Positions 18,455-28,725 of a stretch of DNA of 64,000 bases are shown here, one piece after another. Each line of letters starts with the position of its first letter. Position 1 is the stretch's first letter. Below the pieces are notes generated by a model. That model was not told the origin of the DNA. It did not search any database and saw only the letters and a list, made by a program, of their open reading frames with translations. Source of the stretch: Acidobacteriota bacterium (GTDB lineage Bacteria; Acidobacteriota; Blastocatellia; Pyrinomonadales; Pyrinomonadaceae); assembly GCA_018269005.1 (NCBI GenBank), contig JAFDVK010000018.1:1-64000 (forward strand). Direction: 5' to 3'. Both the position numbers and the translations under genes were made by a program.

Positions 18455-19398
18455 ACGATCTCGGCCGTGTCTTCCATATCTTCTTGATCCGCAGTGTCGT
18501 GGATGCCGCCAAGGTCGAGAAGTTCCAACTTCAGCTCGTCACCTGTAGGATCGGGAAGATTGTCACCCGTAAATTTCGACAGAATGACGGTGATGTTGTC
18601 TTCACCGCCGTTACTATTCGCCTCACGGATCAATTCAGCACAAGCTTGCTCGAGCGAATCGATATTTTCCTCGACGATCCGCTGCATATTCGCCGCCGAG
18701 ACCTTGTTCGACAAACCATCGCTGCAGATCAAAAATACATCGTTGCGATGCGGTTCGATGCGTGCGGAGATGGGGTAAATATCGCTTTGAGCGCCTAGCG
18801 CCTGCAGGATCACGTTCTTAAGGTTGTGTGATTCTGCCTCCTCGGGAGATATCTGCTTAGTGTCGATAAGCTGCTGGACGAGCGATTGATCCTTAGTGAC
18901 CTGATAGATCTTGCCGTTGCGAACCAGATATGCCCGGCTGTCACCGACCTGAATAACGTCCGCAAATTTTGGCGAAACGGCAATGCCCGTGAATGTCGCT
19001 CCCATTCCCTGATATTGCGGGTCGGTCCGGCCTTGGTTGTGGATGAGATAATTTGCGTAAACTGTGGCGTTGTATAGTTTAGAGATCAGGAAGTAATCAT
19101 GTTCCTCGGGCGTCAGCGTCTTGTCGGAGTCGTCTTCGAGTATCCGTTCGCTAACGGTCTCCACCGCCATGGTGCTTGCGACCTCACCGGCGAGCGCACC
19201 GCCCATGCCATCTGATACAGCGACGACAACGCCGTTGTCATCAACGGTAAGTTTCTGCGATTCGATGACGAATTCGCCGCCATCCTGGGAACCGGTCCAG
19301 CGCTTGGTATCAGACACCGAGAGGACAAGGTAGTTGTCCTCATTGCCCTTGCGGACGCGCCCAATATGCGATGTCGCATGAACCTCAACAATGAACAT
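18451..19398 (-). CDS. PP2C-type Ser/Thr protein phosphatase
   Basis: A soluble, metal-dependent phosphatase of 315 residues. The conserved PP2C/PPM motifs appear in order: SHIGRVRKGNEDN, VSDGMGGALAGEVAS, GMGATFTGI, VGDSRAYLVRNG, SDGLSNKV and GGEDNITVIL. The aspartates that bind the two metals (in NEDN, DGMGG, SDGL, EDN) are all kept. There is no membrane segment. It begins ten bases after metB, so the two are probably co-transcribed; no partner kinase is seen in the window. The C-terminal 40 residues are acidic and probably disordered. Confidence 0.92.
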   Translation of the reverse strand: MFIVEVHATSHIGRVRKGNEDNYLVLSVSDTKRWTGSQDGGEFVIESQKLTVDDNGVVVAVSDGMGGALAGEVASTMAVETVSERILEDDSDKTLTPEEHDYFLISKLYNATVYANYLIHNQGRTDPQYQGMGATFTGIAVSPKFADVIQVGDSRAYLVRNGKIYQVTKDQSLVQQLIDTKQISPEEAESHNLKNVILQALGAQSDIYPISARIEPHRNDVFLICSDGLSNKVSAANMQRIVEENIDSLEQACAELIREANSNGGEDNITVILSKFTGDNLPDPTGDELKLELLDLGGIHDTADQEDMEDTAEIV

Positions 19399-19408
19399 AA
19401 TTTGTCAG

Positions 19409-20539
19409 CTACAATGCCTGATCGAGATCGCTCAGGATGTCTTCGATATCTTCAATACCCACCGACATACGCAAAAGGCCGTCCGTGATGCCGAGAGCTG
19501 CCCGGCGTTCTGCAGGAACCGATGCGTGGGTCATCGACGCCGGATGACACATCAAGCTTTCGACGCCGCCGAGACTTTCGCCGAGAGTACATAGTTTGAC
19601 GGAACTCGCAACTTTTTTTGCGTTATCGAGCGAGCCCGTCTCAAAAGAAACCATTCCCCCGAACCCGCTTTGCTGGCGTTTTGCGATCTCATGCTGCGGA
19701 TGCGACGTAAGACCCGGATAATGCACCTTCTGAACTCGCGGGTGTTCCTCAAGGAAGTTTGCGACCGTCCGCCCGTTCTTGTCGTGAGCCTCCATCCGGA
19801 CCGCAAGCGTTTTCGTGCCCCGAAGGACAAGGAAAGAATCGAACGGTGAAAGTATCGCTCCTGCACTATTCTGGACGAATCCGATCCATTCGGCGTCCTT
19901 GTCGTCATTCAACGCGACAAAGCCGCCAACACTGTCTGAGTGGCCGTTCAGATACTTGGTCGTCGAGTGCACGACGATATCGACGCCAAGTTCGATCGGA
20001 CGCTGAAAATACGGCGAAAGGAACGTGTTGTCGCAAACGACCTTTGCACCGTGAGCATGGGCGATATTCGAGACAGCGGCAAGGTCCGTGACCGTCATCA
20101 CAGGATTTGTCGGTGTCTCGACGAAGACCATCTTAGTGTTCGGTTTGAAAGCCGTCTCGAGATTTGCCGCATCCGACGTGTTGACAAGGTCGAACTCGAT
20201 GCCGTAATTCGACAAAATGCGGTCGAAAAGACGAAATGTCCCGCCGTACGTATTGTCGCCAAGAATTACGTGATCGCCGCTCTTTAAGAGCCTCAAAGTC
20301 GTGTCGATCGCGGCCATTCCCGAGGCGAATGCAAATCCGTGCTTGGCACCTTCAAGTGCTGCAATATTCCGCTCGAGTGCCGTTCGCGTCGGATTCTTGG
20401 TGCGCGCGTATTCGTAACCTTTATTAACACCAAGAGATTCCTGTGCGAACGTTGATGTCTGGTAGATCGGAACGCTGACGGCACCCGTAGCAATATCAGG
20501 CTCGTTGCCTGCGTGTATTGCAATTGTAGAAAAGCCCAT
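19409..20539 (-). CDS. metB: Cystathionine gamma-synthase/lyase family PLP enzyme
   Basis: A 376-residue transsulfuration enzyme. Family marks are YEYARTKNPTR at the N-terminus, the PLP-stacking SGMAAI, the cofactor aspartate in VCDNTF, and the Schiff-base lysine in HSTTKYLNGHSD near residue 195. Gamma-synthase joins a homoserine ester and cysteine on the way to methionine; the closely related gamma-lyase runs the reverse direction, and the sequence by eye cannot decide. The symbol is given for the commoner annotation. No Shine-Dalgarno sequence; TATTTT lies eight bases before the ATG. Followed by the phosphatase gene. Confidence 0.85.
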   Translation of the reverse strand: MGFSTIAIHAGNEPDIATGAVSVPIYQTSTFAQESLGVNKGYEYARTKNPTRTALERNIAALEGAKHGFAFASGMAAIDTTLRLLKSGDHVILGDNTYGGTFRLFDRILSNYGIEFDLVNTSDAANLETAFKPNTKMVFVETPTNPVMTVTDLAAVSNIAHAHGAKVVCDNTFLSPYFQRPIELGVDIVVHSTTKYLNGHSDSVGGFVALNDDKDAEWIGFVQNSAGAILSPFDSFLVLRGTKTLAVRMEAHDKNGRTVANFLEEHPRVQKVHYPGLTSHPQHEIAKRQQSGFGGMVSFETGSLDNAKKVASSVKLCTLGESLGGVESLMCHPASMTHASVPAERRAALGITDGLLRMSVGIEDIEDILSDLDQAL

Positions 20540-20686
20540 AGACCGTCAAAATAATCAGATTTTATTAAAATTATTACCCAAAAAGCCGGAGGATCGAGGT
20601 GAACAAATCCCCATTTTAACAGGCTTAATGTTAGCTTGCCGGGTACCAAAAAGCAAACAGGAAGGCCCGTAGAGGCCGAGTTTTAC

Positions 20687-21304
20687 TTAGTTTGACAGGA
20701 AGGAGTAGCGCGGTCCCATCTCGACGTTATTTTCGTAATGATCGATACGATCTACGTGCTCAAGCGTGAGGGCAATATCGTCTAAAGCATTCAAAATACA
20801 GTGTTTACGGAAGGCGTCAATCTCAAAGGAGCCAAAAAGATGATCCTTGGACCTCACCTCCTGGCTCTCAAGATCGACCGTAAGTTCGAAGGCCGGGTCC
20901 GTCTCTGCAAGCCTTATCAGGCCCGCGACCGTCGCTTCAGGCAGGGTGACCGGAAGCAGGCCGTTCTTTAGGCTGTTGTTGTGGAAAATGTCGGCAAAAC
21001 TCGGTGCGATCACCGCACGAAAGCCGTGATCGAGCAAACTCCAAGGAGCATGCTCACGTGAGCTGCCGCAACCGAAATTCGGACCTGCAACAAGGATCGA
21101 AGCGTCAGAATATCGCGGATCGTTCAGCACGAAATCCAATATCGGTTCGCCGTCCGAGCGATAGCGCCAGTCGTAGAACAAAAATTCGCCGTAACCCGAC
21201 CGCTCGATGCGTTTAAGGAACTGCTTCGGGATGATCTGGTCTGTGTCGATATTTGGCCGATAAAGCGGAGCGGCCGTACCGGTATGTGTGATAAATCTTT
21301 CCAT
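20687..21304 (-). CDS. leuD: 3-isopropylmalate dehydratase small subunit
   Basis: Small (swivel) subunit of isopropylmalate isomerase, 205 residues, the usual bacterial length. Recognised by [13 protein letters not shown] near the start, [12 protein letters not shown] (substrate-contact loop) near residue 95 and [12 protein letters not shown]. It pairs with LeuC to convert 2- to 3-isopropylmalate. Last gene of leuABCD, beginning 10 bases after leuC. Cytoplasmic. Confidence 0.95.
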   Translation of the reverse strand: MERFITHTGTAAPLYRPNIDTDQIIPKQFLKRIERSGYGEFLFYDWRYRSDGEPILDFVLNDPRYSDASILVAGPNFGCGSSREHAPWSLLDHGFRAVIAPSFADIFHNNSLKNGLLPVTLPEATVAGLIRLAETDPAFELTVDLESQEVRSKDHLFGSFEIDAFRKHCILNALDDIALTLEHVDRIDHYENNVEMGPRYSFLSN

Positions 21305-21314
21305 TGGAAGCTAG

Positions 21315-22721
21315 TTAGTCGTTAAACCTCCAGTCCCGAACATCGACAAAATGTCCCGCGATCGCGGCTGCGGCCGCCATTGCAGGGCTGACGAGATGTG
21401 TTCGGCCGCCGCGGCCTTGTCGCCCCTCGAAGTTCCGATTGCTCGTCGAAGCGCAGCGTTCACCCTCGGCCAGAATATCGTCGTTCATCGCGAGACACAT
21501 CGAGCAGCCCGCATCGCGCCATTCAAAACCGGCATTTACAAAGATCTCTGCAAGACCTTCTTTCTCAGCCTGCTGTTTGACAAGCATCGAGCCGGGGACG
21601 ACCATCGCGTTGACTTTATCGCTGACGGAATAGCCTTTTGCGACCTTGGCCGCCTCTCGGAGATCCTCGATACGTGAATTCGTGCAAGAGCCGATGAACG
21701 CTCGGTCGATCTTAATATTCTCGATCTTTTGCGATGGTTCAAGGCCCATATATTCGAGAGCTCGCTCAAAGGAACTCCGACTATTCTTGTCTGAACTCTC
21801 CGGCCCGTCAGGAACGCTCTTACTCACGGGCGCCGACATCCCGGGAGAGGTTCCCCACGTAACAAAAGGCTCTATCTCCGCGGCGTCGAATTCCACCGTT
21901 CGGTCGTACGCTGCACCTTCGTCGGTCGGAAGCGTCGACCAAGCCTCTATCGCCCGCTGCCAGCGAGCATCTTGCGGCGAATATGTTCTGCCCCGCAAGT
22001 ATTCGAACGTCTTTTCGTCCGGTGCGATCAAGCCCGCTTTTGCACCGGCCTCGATGCTCATATTGCAGACGGTCATTCGCCCTTCCATCGAAAGGCCGCG
22101 AATCGTCGAGCCCGTGTATTCGATGACGGAGCCCGTTCCGCCATCCGTGCCGATGCGGTTGATGATCGCAAGGATCATGTCCTTTGCCGTAACTCCGAAC
22201 TGCAGCTCGCCCTCGACCCTGATCTGTAGATTCTTTGCTTTCTTTTGCGGCAGTGTTTGCGTGGCTAGAACATGTTCAACCTCGCTTGTTCCGATGCCGA
22301 ACGCCAACGCACCGAATGCCCCGTGCGTGGACGTATGCGAGTCCCCGCAGACGATCGTCATCCCCGGCTGCGTCAGGCCCTGTTCTGGACCGAAAACGTG
22401 AATAATGCCTTGCTGAATGGCGTCAAGATCATAGAATTTGACGCCGAAGTCGCGTGTATTCTTCCGCAGCGTTTCGACCTGCTGCGCTGCAATCGCATCC
22501 TTGAAAGGAAGGTTCCTGTTCCTCGTAGGAATGGCGTGATCGACGGTAGCGAACGTAAGATCGGGCCGCCGCACCTTTCGCCCATTCATACGCAAACCTT
22601 CAAAAGCTTGCGGCGATGTCACTTCGTGTATGAGGTGCAGGTCGATATAGAGAAGCGCGGGTTTGTCAGCTTCTTCAAAAACGAGATGAGAATCCCAGAT
22701 CTTGTCGTAAAGTGTTCTCAT
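21315..22721 (-). CDS. leuC: 3-isopropylmalate dehydratase large subunit
   Basis: Aconitase-family subunit of 468 residues that binds a [4Fe-4S] cluster. [19 protein letters not shown] carries one region of the active site; the cluster cysteines are in the IGSCTNSR block and in GCSMCLAMN. The frame is open up to 22880, but that stretch overlaps leuB out of register. [12 protein letters not shown] at 22721, four bases after the leuB stop, matches family N-termini. A serine-rich stretch ([20 protein letters not shown]) inside the large subunit looks like a small lineage-specific insertion. Third gene of the leu operon. Confidence 0.94.
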   Translation of the reverse strand: MRTLYDKIWDSHLVFEEADKPALLYIDLHLIHEVTSPQAFEGLRMNGRKVRRPDLTFATVDHAIPTRNRNLPFKDAIAAQQVETLRKNTRDFGVKFYDLDAIQQGIIHVFGPEQGLTQPGMTIVCGDSHTSTHGAFGALAFGIGTSEVEHVLATQTLPQKKAKNLQIRVEGELQFGVTAKDMILAIINRIGTDGGTGSVIEYTGSTIRGLSMEGRMTVCNMSIEAGAKAGLIAPDEKTFEYLRGRTYSPQDARWQRAIEAWSTLPTDEGAAYDRTVEFDAAEIEPFVTWGTSPGMSAPVSKSVPDGPESSDKNSRSSFERALEYMGLEPSQKIENIKIDRAFIGSCTNSRIEDLREAAKVAKGYSVSDKVNAMVVPGSMLVKQQAEKEGLAEIFVNAGFEWRDAGCSMCLAMNDDILAEGERCASTSNRNFEGRQGRGGRTHLVSPAMAAAAAIAGHFVDVRDWRFND

Positions 22722-22725
22722 CTTA

Positions 22726-23823
22726 CTAAGCAGCGTGTGAGGCGATCTTCCCCTTTGCATTTGCGACAGCTCGCTCGCAGACGAGGCGGCCCATTTCGGA
22801 TGTCGAAACGAGCTTCTCGGTCCCTTCGGATGCGAGGTCCGCAGTCCTGTAACCTTCTTCAAGAACACTCTCGATCGCATCCTCGATGGCCAATGCCGCG
22901 GCTTCGCTTTTTGCCGAATAACGTAGAAGCATCGCTACGGATGCTATGGTCCCGAGCGGATTTGCAAGGTTCTGCCCCGCGATCTGCGGTGCCGAGCCGT
23001 GCACAGGCTCGAAAAGCCCGATCTCCGAACCGATCGTTGCAGAGGCGAGCATCCCGAGCGACCCGGTCAACACGGCCGCTTCGTCAGAGAGAATATCGCC
23101 GAATAGGTTTTCGGTCAGGATCACATCGAACTGCGTCGGAGCCGTAACGAGGTGCATCGCACAGGCATCGACAAATAGATGTTCGAGTTGGACATCCGGA
23201 TATTCGGCTGCAACTCGTGTCACGGTCTCGCGCCAGACCTGCGAGGTTTCGAGTACATTTGCCTTATCCACGGAAGTAACTTTCTTGCGGCGAACACGGG
23301 CGGAATCGAACGCTACACGGGCGACGCGTTCGATCTCTTCGACCGAATAACGCATCGTGTTGTAGCCAGCCGAGCGGTCTTCTTCGAATCCCCGCGGTTC
23401 GCCGAAATACAGGCCGCCGAGAAGTTCGCGGACGATCAGCAGATCGGTTCCGGAAAAGATCTCGCGCCTAAGCGGCGATGAATCGATCAATGCCGGTATC
23501 GCTTTTGAAGGTCGAAGGTTCGCGAATCCGCCGAGTGCCTTTCGCAGTTGGAGCAGCCCGGCCTCAGGCCGCTGCTCGGGCGGCAAATGATCATACTCAG
23601 GTGTTCCAACCGCGCCGAGAAACACAGCATCGCTTGCAACGCACGCCTTCCGAGTCTCTTCGGGAAACGGCGAGCCCTTTTCCCGGATGGCGATCCCGCC
23701 GATGAGATGTTCTTCTATCTCGATATCGATAGCGAACGCCGAGGCGGCCTCGGTCAAAACGGCGATCGCCTCGCTTGTTACTTCGGGCCCGATGCCGTCA
23801 CCGGGCAAAACTGTGATCTTCAT
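22726..23823 (-). CDS. leuB: 3-isopropylmalate dehydrogenase
   Basis: Oxidatively decarboxylates 3-isopropylmalate with NAD. The 365-residue protein starts [13 protein letters not shown], has [14 protein letters not shown] (substrate loop), [16 protein letters not shown] with the catalytic lysine, and [18 protein letters not shown] near the nucleotide site. All typical for LeuB. It begins 12 bases after the leuA stop, with AAAGG in the short spacer. Second gene of the leu operon. Confidence 0.96.
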   Translation of the reverse strand: MKITVLPGDGIGPEVTSEAIAVLTEAASAFAIDIEIEEHLIGGIAIREKGSPFPEETRKACVASDAVFLGAVGTPEYDHLPPEQRPEAGLLQLRKALGGFANLRPSKAIPALIDSSPLRREIFSGTDLLIVRELLGGLYFGEPRGFEEDRSAGYNTMRYSVEEIERVARVAFDSARVRRKKVTSVDKANVLETSQVWRETVTRVAAEYPDVQLEHLFVDACAMHLVTAPTQFDVILTENLFGDILSDEAAVLTGSLGMLASATIGSEIGLFEPVHGSAPQIAGQNLANPLGTIASVAMLLRYSAKSEAAALAIEDAIESVLEEGYRTADLASEGTEKLVSTSEMGRLVCERAVANAKGKIASHAA

Positions 23824-23835
23824 AAACCTTTAACC

Positions 23836-25011
23836 TTACGCTGCATAGAGTTGGGCTTGCGGCCTTTCGTTGACTATCGCGATCAGGTCCTGCTCGTAAA
23901 TATTCTTCTTCTTGTCGGCGAGTGCGACAAAGCGCGTGTAAATGTCCGCGATCTCATCTTGGCCGAACGTAAACCCGAGTTCCTCGTAACGCGCGGTCAA
24001 TGCGTGCCGACCGGAATGTTTGCCGAGTACGATGTCGTTCTTCATAATGCCGACCGACTCAGGGGTCATTATTTCGTAACACAGCGGATTGCTCAACACG
24101 CCGTGCTGGTGAATTCCGGCTTCGTGTGCGAAGGCATTGCGCCCGACGATCGCTTTGTTCGGCTGAACGCCGAAGCTGATGATCGACGTAAGCAGCGAGC
24201 TCGTGCGGTAGATCTCGGTCGTATCGATGTTATTTGCGAACGGCATCCTATCGGCACGTACGACGCACGCCATAACGAACTCTTCCAGCGAGGCGTTCCC
24301 GGCGCGTTCGCCGATGCCGTTGATCGTACATTCGACCTGTCGAGCACCGGCTTCGACGGCGGCGAGGCTGTTTGCGACAGCAAGCCCAAGATCGTTATGA
24401 CAATGGACGCTGATCGTAACATCGCGATCACCGACAACGCGTTCTTTGACCGTGCGGATCAGGCCGCCGTATTCCGTCGGCAGAGTGTAGCCGACCGTGT
24501 CCGGGACATTGATCGTCGTCGCACCTTCTTCGACCGCGACACCAAATATTTCGCAGAGAAAATCAACATCACTGCGGGTAGCATCTTCAGCCGAAAATTC
24601 CACTTCATCCGCCAATCCTTTTGCGGTCCGAACTGCGTTGCGTGTCATCGCAAGAACTTCGGCACGAGTTTTCTTGAGCTTATACTCCAAGTGAATGTCA
24701 GATGTGGCGACGAATGTATGAATTCGCGAATGCCTCGCGCCCTTGAGGGCTTCTGCCGCACGATAGATGTCACCTTCGACGGTTCGGCAAAGGGCCGCGA
24801 TCGTGGCATTTTGACATTCCGCCGATACTGCACGCACTGCATTGAAATCGCCTTCGGATGCGATCGGGAAACCAGCTTCGATGATATCAACGCCGAGCTG
24901 TTCGAGCTGACGAGCCATCTTGATCTTCTCATCAAGATGCATCGAGCAGCCGGGCGATTGTTCGCCATCCCGCAATGTCGTGTCGAAGATCCGTATCTTT
25001 TCTTGGGTCAT
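23836..25011 (-). CDS. leuA: 2-isopropylmalate synthase lacking the leucine-binding regulatory domain
   Basis: Condenses acetyl-CoA and 2-oxoisovalerate, the committed step to leucine. The TIM-barrel catalytic domain is complete: [13 protein letters not shown], the metal-site [12 protein letters not shown], and NGIGERAGN. The protein ends at residue 391, right where the C-terminal leucine-sensing dimer domain (about 120 residues) starts in ordinary 510-residue LeuA. The leuB gene begins 12 bases later, so nothing has been lost to a frameshift in this operon. Length alone would also fit homocitrate synthase, but the operon argues for LeuA. GGAG-AAGG before ATG 25011 fixes the start; the frame is open to 25203 through the promoter. 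Confidence 0.9.
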   Translation of the reverse strand: MTQEKIRIFDTTLRDGEQSPGCSMHLDEKIKMARQLEQLGVDIIEAGFPIASEGDFNAVRAVSAECQNATIAALCRTVEGDIYRAAEALKGARHSRIHTFVATSDIHLEYKLKKTRAEVLAMTRNAVRTAKGLADEVEFSAEDATRSDVDFLCEIFGVAVEEGATTINVPDTVGYTLPTEYGGLIRTVKERVVGDRDVTISVHCHNDLGLAVANSLAAVEAGARQVECTINGIGERAGNASLEEFVMACVVRADRMPFANNIDTTEIYRTSSLLTSIISFGVQPNKAIVGRNAFAHEAGIHQHGVLSNPLCYEIMTPESVGIMKNDIVLGKHSGRHALTARYEELGFTFGQDEIADIYTRFVALADKKKNIYEQDLIAIVNERPQAQLYAA

Positions 25012-25072
25012 ACACCTTCTCCGTAAATAAAATTTGCCTCCGAAATGGATTGGAGCATTCGTTAAAGCGCAA

Positions 25073-25101
25073 ATCTTATCGACGCAGAAAATGAAAGTCA
25101 A
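25073..25101 (-). promoter_or_regulatory. Sigma-70 promoter of the leu operon
   Basis: On the minus strand TTGACT (25096-25101), a 17-base spacer, then TAAGAT (25073-25078). The leader to the leuA ATG is about 55 bases, too short for a leader-peptide attenuator. Confidence 0.7.
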
Positions 25102-25122
25102 CGTTATGCTTCGCCATTTTCC

Positions 25123-25145
25123 ATAATATATTGTAATATAGTTAT
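25123..25145. promoter_or_regulatory. AT-rich palindrome, probable operator of the divergent LysR regulator
   Basis: ATAATATATTGT joins AATATAGTTAT, an interrupted dyad ATAA-n-ATATT / AATAT-nn-TTAT. It sits about 22 bases upstream of the leuA -35 and 44 bases before the LysR gene, the usual place for a LysR activator site. Confidence 0.45.
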
Positions 25146-25188
25146 TAGTCGTAAAGTCGGCGAGTTCACTGTTCGCCGTGAGGTTGTT

Positions 25189-26085
25189 ATGGATATAAAC
25201 CAACTTGAAGTTTTAGTAACCGTGGCCCGAGAAAAGAGTTTTTCGCGAGCGGCCGAGGCCTTGGACCGTACGCAGCCGGCGATCAGCCAGGCGATACGAC
25301 GGCTTGAGGACGATGTTGGCGAGAAGCTTTTTGACCGCTCGTCCAAGGATGGGACGTTGACCTACGCGGGCGAAGTCCTCCTGGAGCATGCGGAGGCTAT
25401 GCTATCCCTGCGAGCGAACGCGAAGAACGCCATTCGCGAGCTTAAGGGCTTGCGTCGCGGGAAGGTGACGATAAGTGCGAACGAGCATACTGTCTTCTTT
25501 CTTTTGCCTGTTATCGAGAAATTTCTCCGACGGCATCCGACGATCAAGATCGAGGTGCAAAGGGGCGTGGCTAGTCGCATTCCGAAGCAGATCACGGCAC
25601 GCGAGGTCGAATTGGGCGTTATCTCATTCTCGCCGGATGATACATCGCTTGTGTCTGTACCGATCGCGACCGACGACCTTGTGATGATCGTCTCGCCCGA
25701 ACACCCGCTTGCCGGCCGCGGCACTGTCTCTATCAGCGAGGTTGCTGATGCGAACTTTATTGCGCACAACGCACCTTCGCCATATCGCAGACGTGTTATC
25801 GAGGCCTTCGCAAAGCATCGCGTCGAATTGCAGATCTCCGTCGAGTTGCCTTCGCTTGAGGCCATTAAGCTGCTTGTGATGAAAAATGTCGGTGTGGCCC
25901 TTGTTCCACGGCTCTCTGTAAGGGCCGAGATCGAGAACGGCCGTCTCGCGGAGATAAATATCCGCGAGCTGCAGCTAACTCGAGAATTGAACATCATTTA
26001 CCGCAGGAATGCACAGCTATCGCACGCCGCAGAAGCATTTCTGGAGGCGGCCCGTTCGCCTAAAGCTGTCGCGGAAAAGAAATAG
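25189..26085 (+). CDS. LysR-type transcriptional regulator, probably of the leu operon
   Basis: A 298-residue LysR protein. Residues 1-60 form the winged helix-turn-helix ([34 protein letters not shown]); residues about 90-290 are the two-lobed effector domain. It is transcribed away from leuA across a 177-base gap that holds the leu promoter and a palindrome, so leucine-pathway control, with an intermediate such as isopropylmalate as effector, is likely but inferred. GAGG precedes the ATG. Confidence 0.9.
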   Translation: MDINQLEVLVTVAREKSFSRAAEALDRTQPAISQAIRRLEDDVGEKLFDRSSKDGTLTYAGEVLLEHAEAMLSLRANAKNAIRELKGLRRGKVTISANEHTVFFLLPVIEKFLRRHPTIKIEVQRGVASRIPKQITAREVELGVISFSPDDTSLVSVPIATDDLVMIVSPEHPLAGRGTVSISEVADANFIAHNAPSPYRRRVIEAFAKHRVELQISVELPSLEAIKLLVMKNVGVALVPRLSVRAEIENGRLAEINIRELQLTRELNIIYRRNAQLSHAAEAFLEAARSPKAVAEKK

Positions 26086-26152
26086 TTTCCACTTTTCGGG
26101 TTTTCGGCTAGAATGGAGACGATAAACAAGTTCATATAGCCAGGATCCGCGG

Positions 26153-26512
26153 TTGCATTATCGATCCTTACCCGAAATCATGAAACCGGACTCCGAAGGC
26201 GGACATTTTTCGACCGAGCGACGGCAGAACGACCGAAAAAAGCTGATCGTTGGCGTGCGTTTTGAAGGCGGCGATGCGACCGGCATTGCCAATACACGCG
26301 ACATCGGTAGCGGCGGATTCTATATGACGACGACCGCGGAGTTTTCTACAGGAATGCCGCTCGTTGTGACGCTGACCCTTGACGGCCGCGAACTGCGGCT
26401 AAAAGGGGTCGTTGCCTACACGGACCCCGGACACGGTGTCGGAGTCCGGTTTAAGGATGTTGGAGATGAGGACGTTCGTTTTTTGGGATCTCGACTCGAT
26501 CTGGAAGCATAA
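26153..26512 (+). CDS. PilZ-domain protein
   Basis: A small soluble protein of one PilZ domain, a cyclic-di-GMP receptor fold. The binding signature is RRQNDRKK followed about 30 residues later by RDIGSGGF, close to the RxxxR...D-x-S-x-x-G consensus. The start is uncertain: TTG at 26153 has AGGA seven bases before it, whereas ATG at 26180 has no ribosome site. It follows the LysR gene by 67 bases and is followed by ybdK. Partner unknown; the two GGDEF proteins in this window could supply the ligand. Confidence 0.8.
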   Translation: MHYRSLPEIMKPDSEGGHFSTERRQNDRKKLIVGVRFEGGDATGIANTRDIGSGGFYMTTTAEFSTGMPLVVTLTLDGRELRLKGVVAYTDPGHGVGVRFKDVGDEDVRFLGSRLDLEA

Positions 26513-26534
26513 GGAAGCAAAGCGAGGATATTAA

Positions 26535-27653
26535 ATGTTCGATCAATTTACGCTGGGCATTGAGGAAGAATTTCAGATAGTTGACCCGGAAACGCGCGAA
26601 CTGCGCTCACACGTATCCGAAATTCTCGACGAAGGCCGTCTCCTTCTCGGCGAAAAGGTGAAGCCCGAGATGATCCAGTCGATGATCGAGGTCGGCACCG
26701 GAGTTTGCGCAAATATTCAAGAAGCTCGTGAGGATATCACAAAGCTCCGATGTATCATTTCCTCCCTTGCTCAAAAAAAGGGAATGTCGATCGTCGCGGC
26801 ATCGACACATCCCTTCTCGAAATGGAGCGAGCAGCAGATCTATGACGGCGACCGATATAAGCTCTTGATCGACGAGCTGCAGATGGTCGCCCGAAGCCTT
26901 CTGATCTTCGGTGTGCACGTGCACGTCGGCATTCCGGACCTTGAACGCCGTATCCATATTATGAATGCGGCTCGGTATATGCTGCCGCACATTCTTGCGC
27001 TGACGACATCATCGCCGTTTTGGCTAGGCCACAATACCGGCCTCAAATCTTATCGTTCCGAGGTCTTTAAGAAGTTCCCGCGCACCGAGATCCCGGATCA
27101 TTTTGAATCTTACGCACAGTATCAGAGCTATGTTGATCTGCTTGTAAAGATGAACTGTATTCAAGACGGCTCGAAGATCTGGTGGGATGTACGGCCGCAC
27201 TATAAGTTTCCGACGCTCGAATTTCGTGTTTGCGACATTCCAACTCGCGTCGATGATACGATCGCCGTTGCCGCGCTCTTTCAGGCTCTTGTCGCAAAAC
27301 TTCATCTTCTCATCGACCGTAACCTCGGCTTCCGCATCTATCATCGCCGATTGATCCTCGAGAACAAGTGGCGCGCGATCCGCTACGGCCTGGACGGTAA
27401 ACTGCTCGATCTAGGCAAGCAGAAAGAGGTCCCGGTAAAGGACCTCATTCACGAGCTGCTGGATTTTGTGGATGATGTTCTCGATCCGCTCGGTTCGCGA
27501 AAAGAGGTCGAGCATGTTCATACCATCCTCGAACGCGGCACATCTGCGGACGAACAGCTGCAGGTATTTGAAGAATCAGGCGGCGACTTCAAGGCCGTGG
27601 TCGATATGCTGATGAAGAACACGCTCGAGAACGTGCCCGGCGATTGTTTCTAG
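26535..27653 (+). CDS. Carboxylate-amine ligase, YbdK/GCS2 family
   Basis: ATP-dependent ligase of the glutamate-cysteine ligase type 2 family, 372 residues. It starts FTLGIEEEFQIVDPETREL, the family hallmark with the metal-binding glutamates, and has HVHVGIPD, WWDVRPHYKFPTLEFRVCD and the C-terminal helical part. YbdK of E. coli joins glutamate and cysteine weakly; the true substrates of most members are unknown. GAGG lies before the ATG. It converges with the amidotransferase gene. Confidence 0.9.
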   Translation: MFDQFTLGIEEEFQIVDPETRELRSHVSEILDEGRLLLGEKVKPEMIQSMIEVGTGVCANIQEAREDITKLRCIISSLAQKKGMSIVAASTHPFSKWSEQQIYDGDRYKLLIDELQMVARSLLIFGVHVHVGIPDLERRIHIMNAARYMLPHILALTTSSPFWLGHNTGLKSYRSEVFKKFPRTEIPDHFESYAQYQSYVDLLVKMNCIQDGSKIWWDVRPHYKFPTLEFRVCDIPTRVDDTIAVAALFQALVAKLHLLIDRNLGFRIYHRRLILENKWRAIRYGLDGKLLDLGKQKEVPVKDLIHELLDFVDDVLDPLGSRKEVEHVHTILERGTSADEQLQVFEESGGDFKAVVDMLMKNTLENVPGDCF

Positions 27654-27731
27654 TCCAAACTGAATACTACGGTAACTGAGGACTCAACGCTGACGGTGCC
27701 GACCGACACGTGTACGCTCCTTTTGTGGAAT

Positions 27732-28670
27732 CTACGCTGCGTTGTGTGCGAGCGCGAGTTTGAGAAAATTCTCAAAAAGGACGCGGCCGTCGCGGCTTTC
27801 GTTGACGTGTTCCCAGCGTGTCGGGTTTTTCGACCAATCTTCGAATGACTTTTCCAGATGGAACTGGACCGAATAGATCAATTGGCCTTCATTTCGTTTG
27901 ACCATCATCTGATTGCGGCAGAGGTATGAGCTTGCGAGCAGCTTAAATCCTGCCGGGACTCCATCGACCTGCACGCCGTGATTCTGCCAGACCCGAATAA
28001 TATCGTCCTTGTTCGTATATTCCTGCCAACGCCGCGAAGATCCGTCGTCATGGCCGGCGAAGATGGGATCCGTCGGATCGACGATCTTCACGAACCTGTA
28101 TTGATATTCGACGAGGCGGTCGTTTCGCTTTTCAGCAAGTTCCAGGTCGTCGAGCGTCTTCAACTCAGCCCCGAATGAGACCGCAACAAGCTGATGAGCC
28201 CCGCAGATGGCAAGTACGGGAATCTTGGTCTCGCGGATGAACTTATGAAAATCGCCGAGATGCTTTGCGTTGTAATAATCGAAGTCGGCGAATGTGCCGC
28301 TCATCACGATCGCGTCAGGCTGGAATCTTTCCGCGGCTGCTTCGACCTCGGAAAGGTGGACCGTGAGCGTTTTTGGGTTCTTTACGAGCCGAATTACATT
28401 CTCGGCAATGTTATTGCAGGCTAAGCTGGAAACCTTACGCTCGAACCGCAGTTTCGACTCTATAGAGCCTTTCCAATCCGTAAATGCGAGCGGAGAAAGG
28501 TCAGAAGCGTAGCGAAGAAGATCGTTGACGATGAGAACTTTCGCATGATCGATCCGCTTTAGGACCGGCTCGTATCGGCAAAAGTTCGCGTTTGAGAATG
28601 GAGAGAAACTGTTTTCCAACTCAACTGCTGTTGCTACGCTATCGTGCATAATCAGTAACTTTACGGTCAA
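27732..28670 (-). CDS. Class I glutamine amidotransferase-like protein
   Basis: A 312-residue protein with a GATase-1 fold over about residues 115-300. The nucleophile cysteine lies in AICGAHQL, and the His-Glu pair in SVQFHLEKS, so the triad is complete. Residues 1-115 are an extra N-terminal region not part of the usual domain. Whether it releases ammonia for a synthase or cuts gamma-glutamyl bonds is unknown. The frame begins with TTG at 28670; an in-frame ATG at 28649 (MHDSVATA) is an alternative. Last gene of the run that follows nuoN. Confidence 0.78.
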   Translation of the reverse strand: MTVKLLIMHDSVATAVELENSFSPFSNANFCRYEPVLKRIDHAKVLIVNDLLRYASDLSPLAFTDWKGSIESKLRFERKVSSLACNNIAENVIRLVKNPKTLTVHLSEVEAAAERFQPDAIVMSGTFADFDYYNAKHLGDFHKFIRETKIPVLAICGAHQLVAVSFGAELKTLDDLELAEKRNDRLVEYQYRFVKIVDPTDPIFAGHDDGSSRRWQEYTNKDDIIRVWQNHGVQVDGVPAGFKLLASSYLCRNQMMVKRNEGQLIYSVQFHLEKSFEDWSKNPTRWEHVNESRDGRVLFENFLKLALAHNAA

Positions 28671-28725
28671 ACGACATCGCAGGGCGATGCATGCCGCAGG
28701 CGCGCAAAAAGGTCGCCTGCGCGCA

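Noticed and set aside
20655..20685. Terminator after leuD
   Set aside because: A GGCC-TCTACG-GGCC stem of four pairs and a mixed T-rich tail on the minus strand are too weak to report as a feature.
21315..22880. LeuC with a 53-residue N-terminal extension
   Set aside because: The extension overlaps the 3' end of leuB in another frame; the family start MRTLYDKIW lies four bases after the leuB stop.
23548..25026. 492-residue ORF on the plus strand across leuB and leuA
   Set aside because: Antisense to two clear leu genes; long only because codon bias of the sense genes avoids stops in this frame.
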